Below are positions 6,046-8,483 of a stretch of DNA of 8,483 nucleotides, piece by piece. The first letter of the stretch is position 1; each line of letters begins with the position of its first letter. The notes below the pieces were generated by a model. The model was not told the origin of the DNA and made no database searches. It saw only the letters and a program-made list of their open reading frames with translations. The position numbers and the translations under genes were made by a program. Origin of the DNA: an uncultured Gemella sp. (GTDB taxonomy: Bacteria; Bacillota; Bacilli; Staphylococcales; Gemellaceae). The stretch covers positions 1-8,483 of the forward strand of contig CALHQV010000246.1 of the NCBI GenBank assembly GCA_938038035.1. The letters are read 5' to 3'.

Positions 6046-8275
6046 ATCTCACTTTTCTTCTCGTAAAGAAGTGGACTGTTGAAATTACTAGTGCAAGAAT
6101 AATTATATAAATCACTTGAGAAAATACTAATGAAGTAAAGTGATTTTTCAGGATAAATATATTAACTCCCACACCTATAATTGCAGCTATACTTAACATA
6201 GAAAGTAGTGCAACTTTATATTTGTTAAGAGGTAGGCTGACTTTGGCAACCATACATAATCCATTTATTAACGCAAGAAGGAAACAGATGAATTTCGCTT
6301 GTGAATTATCTGTGATAGCGAAGTTTGTCAGTAGTACTGTAGCTACTAAAATAGCACCACCGATCGCAGCGTTTGTCAGTATGTCTTTCATGAAGTTATT
6401 ACTCACTTTTTCCTTATTCGCTTCAAAAGTTAGGAAGAATGATGGAATACCGATTGTTATCGCTGAAATTATCGTAAATTGAATCGGTATAAAAGCAAAC
6501 TCCAAGGCGAAGATTACACTAAGTATTGAGAAGACAATCGAGAAGAATGTCTTTGTTAGGAATAGTGAAGCTACCTTTTGAATGTTATTAATAACACGAC
6601 GACCCTCCATAAGTATATCGTAGAATACTCCGAAGTCATCTGTTAAAAATACGATGTTTGATACACTTTTTGCAGCACTAGTAGCACCATTCATAGCAAA
6701 ACTAATATCAGCTTTTTTAAGAGCAAGTACATCATTAACACCATCTCCGCTCATAGCGACAGTCTTTCCAGCTTTTTGTAATACGGCTACCATTTTCTGT
6801 TTTTGTTCAGGGGTAACACGTCCAAAAATATCATTCTCAAGAACAGTTTTTTCAAAATTTTCTTCAGTTACTTTAGTCATATCAATAGCTTTAGCATCTT
6901 CTTTGAAACCAGCTTTCTTAGCGACACCGTACCCGGCTATATGGTTATCTCCACTGATTATTTTTACTTCAACACCTTGTGATTCAAAGTATTTGAATGT
7001 TTCTTTTGTGTTTTCTTTTATTTCATCCGATAGAACTACATGTCCCACGAGTTTCATATTAGTAGGAATGTTTGTACTGTCTTCAGTATAGGCTAGTGAT
7101 AAAATTCGATAACCTTCTTTTTTCAGATTCTCATAATATTCATCCATTTCATCTGAGAAGCCTAAAAATTCATATGCCCCGAAGAAATATGTTCCACCGT
7201 TTTTTAGTTTTATAAATGAATATTTATTTTTACTAGAAAAGGCTCCTAATTCTTCTACATTCCATTGTTTTTTACACGTTAGATGGTTCTTTAAAGCTCT
7301 TGAAGTTGCATTTTCATCATCAAAATATGCAAGGTAACTTGATAATTTTTCTGCAACTTCGTCATCAATTTCTACAACATTCATATTACCTGTAGTAATA
7401 GTTCCTGTTTTATCGAAACAAAGAACATCTACTCTAGCAAGAGTTTCCACGCAGTATAATTCTTGAACTAGAACTTTCTTTTTAGCAAGCTTCATCGCAG
7501 CAACTGCAAGAGAGACGCTGACAAGCAAGATTAAACCTTCTGGAATCATACCTACTAAAGCTCCAGCACTACGAAGAACTATTTCTACATAACCACGTCC
7601 TAGGCTAGCACCACGCATGTATAGCATAATTGCGACAGGAACTAATAGAATAGATATAACTTTTAAGATTTTATCCATATAGTCACGAAGCTTAGATGGA
7701 TATTTCTTAAATTCCTTAGTACTTTTAGCAAGCTTATTAATATAGCTATCTTCTCCGACAGCAATAGCTCTTACTAAACAACTACCACTAACTACGTTAC
7801 TCCCACTCATTACTTTGTCACCAGTAGTTTTAAAGATATTGTCACTTTCACCAGTTAATAGTGATTCATCGACCTCGATACTACCTTCGATGATTTCAGC
7901 ATCAACAGGAACTTGATCTCCGAGATTTAAGTGTAGATATTCTCCAAGGACAATTTCTTCAGAATCTATATTTTTTATTTCATTATCACGATTTACTCGG
8001 TATTTACTTCTACCTAGCAAACTCAACTTTTCAAGGGCATTTTTTGAACGAACTTCTTGAAAAATACCAATTGCAGTATTTATAGTGATTACACCTAAAA
8101 ATAACATATTTTCAAATCTAAGTGTTGTAGCTATAAATGCTGCTAAGACTAAGTTCATAGCATTGAAAAAAGTAAAAATATTAGAAAAGATAATCTCTTT
8201 AGTAGTTTTATAAGGTTTTATTTCACTAATATTTTTTTTCGCTTTAGTTACTTCTTCACTAGTTAAATATTTCAT
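6044..8275 (-). CDS. P-type cation-transporting ATPase (CtpE-like, calcium-type candidate)
   Basis: This 743-residue membrane pump couples ATP hydrolysis to cation movement through a phospho-aspartate. Visible motifs are TGES of the actuator domain (141-144), PEGL in the ion-binding helix (245-248), the phosphorylation loop DKTGT (288-292, Asp288), SGDN (441-444), and the hinge GDGVND (510-515). The nucleotide-binding KGA motif reads FGA (365-367). Hydrophobic stretches lie near 31-70, 203-219, 236-262, and in at least five more after residue 565. No N-terminal metal-binding domain is present. PEGL without a following Pro, and the run VLVQELYCVETLARVDVLCFDKTGT, resemble the CtpE branch, in which the mycobacterial member is linked to calcium uptake. 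The ion here is an inference. The start follows GGAGGT only 3 bases upstream. Length is normal for this branch. Confidence 0.93.
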   Translation of the reverse strand: MKYLTSEEVTKAKKNISEIKPYKTTKEIIFSNIFTFFNAMNLVLAAFIATTLRFENMLFLGVITINTAIGIFQEVRSKNALEKLSLLGRSKYRVNRDNEIKNIDSEEIVLGEYLHLNLGDQVPVDAEIIEGSIEVDESLLTGESDNIFKTTGDKVMSGSNVVSGSCLVRAIAVGEDSYINKLAKSTKEFKKYPSKLRDYMDKILKVISILLVPVAIMLYMRGASLGRGYVEIVLRSAGALVGMIPEGLILLVSVSLAVAAMKLAKKKVLVQELYCVETLARVDVLCFDKTGTITTGNMNVVEIDDEVAEKLSSYLAYFDDENATSRALKNHLTCKKQWNVEELGAFSSKNKYSFIKLKNGGTYFFGAYEFLGFSDEMDEYYENLKKEGYRILSLAYTEDSTNIPTNMKLVGHVVLSDEIKENTKETFKYFESQGVEVKIISGDNHIAGYGVAKKAGFKEDAKAIDMTKVTEENFEKTVLENDIFGRVTPEQKQKMVAVLQKAGKTVAMSGDGVNDVLALKKADISFAMNGATSAAKSVSNIVFLTDDFGVFYDILMEGRRVINNIQKVASLFLTKTFFSIVFSILSVIFALEFAFIPIQFTIISAITIGIPSFFLTFEANKEKVSNNFMKDILTNAAIGGAILVATVLLTNFAITDNSQAKFICFLLALINGLCMVAKVSLPLNKYKVALLSMLSIAAIIGVGVNIFILKNHFTSLVFSQVIYIIILALVISTVHFFTRRKVR

Positions 8276-8278
8276 TCT

Positions 8279-8284
8279 ACCTCC
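8279..8284 (-). promoter_or_regulatory. Ribosome binding site of the ATPase gene, close to its start
   Basis: On the minus strand GGAGGT lies 3 bases before ATG (8275-8273). The spacing is tighter than usual, but the match is near-perfect, and the next in-frame Met is residue 40, inside the first hydrophobic region, so this start is preferred. Confidence 0.7.
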
Positions 8285-8313
8285 GCCATAACTATATTTT
8301 TTAATTAGTTTCT

Positions 8314-8342
8314 ATTTTATCACACTTTAGTATAGTTTGGAA
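8314..8342 (-). promoter_or_regulatory. Promoter of the ATPase gene
   Basis: Read on the minus strand, TGATAAAAT forms an extended -10 (TAAAAT at 8319-8314, TG at 8322-8321). TTCCAA (8342-8337) lies 17 bases upstream as a weak -35. The start would fall near 8307, leaving a leader of about 30 bases. A TTTCC/GGAAA-rich region immediately upstream may hold an operator. Confidence 0.55.
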
Positions 8343-8358
8343 AATTAAAGTACAGTTA

Positions 8359-8372
8359 ATTTCCTAGGAAAT
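8359..8372. promoter_or_regulatory. 14-bp palindrome upstream of the ATPase promoter
   Basis: ATTTCCTAGGAAAT is a perfect palindrome placed just upstream of the predicted -35. It overlaps a second inverted repeat: GGAAAATTAA (8339-8348) with TTAATTTCC (8356-8364). Dimeric repressors or activators bind such sites. I cannot assign it to a named regulator. Confidence 0.4.
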
Positions 8373-8483
8373 ATTCTCCCACCTATATATAAACTGAAAA
8401 AAATAATATCGTTATATTTTTGTGCATATAATTACTATCGAATATATAAAAATATAGAGAGGTAGTTCGTTCTATTAAGGTAA
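8373..8483. other. Non-coding right edge, possible leader of a gene beyond the window
   Basis: No coding frame is supported here. On the plus strand TATAAT (8427-8432) has no convincing -35. GAGAGGTAG (8457-8465) occurs without a start codon before the window ends. This could be the promoter and first part of an untranslated leader for a divergent gene, but no known RNA family could be recognised from the short piece. Confidence 0.3.

Noticed and set aside
6654..7091. 145-codon plus-strand open frame within the ATPase gene
   Set aside because: It lies opposite the phosphorylation and hinge domains of the ATPase, with low-complexity Ser/Thr/Phe content and no family resemblance.

Overview
This is a low-GC window with strong GGAGG-type ribosome binding sites and the gene order S1-domain protein, tilS, hpt, ftsH. 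That order is a conserved housekeeping block of Bacillota (Bacillus, Staphylococcus and relatives; the Bacillus block carries yabR-tilS-hprT-ftsH). The AT-rich codon use, the absence of sporulation genes inside the block, and the extended S1 protein suggest a small-genome coccus such as Gemella. The genus is an inference; the phylum is well supported.

Layout: 1-109 holds what may be the last 35 codons of an unidentified gene. 81-193 carries two long imperfect inverted repeats. 220-2687 is a tight plus-strand run of S1-domain protein, tilS (11-bp overlap) and hpt (GTG start, 4 bp after tilS). ftsH (2788-4821) follows a 100-bp gap that holds its own extended -10 promoter and a set of CtsR-type heptad repeats; it ends at a strong intrinsic terminator. 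An accessory-looking gene for a Fic-domain AMP-transferase with a C-terminal winged-helix-like region (5004-5972) comes next. It has a near-consensus extended -10 promoter whose -35 zone is occupied by three perfect tandem copies of an 11-bp repeat. A bidirectional terminator separates it from a convergent minus-strand gene for a P-type cation-transporting ATPase (6044-8275), which has its own promoter and a nearby 14-bp palindrome. The last 200 bases are non-coding.

How the genes fit together: tilS makes lysidine in tRNA-Ile, hpt salvages purines, and ftsH degrades membrane and regulatory proteins. In B. subtilis, TilS and HprT have been reported to act together as an activator of ftsH, so the adjacency may be functional. 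The heat-shock-type repeats suggest ftsH can also be induced separately from the upstream operon. The Fic protein and the ATPase have no obvious link to that block or to each other.

I did not find a clear multi-gene novel system. The points most worth following are regulatory: the CtsR-like triple heptad before ftsH, the 11-bp tandem repeats before fic, and the paired hairpins before the S1 gene.
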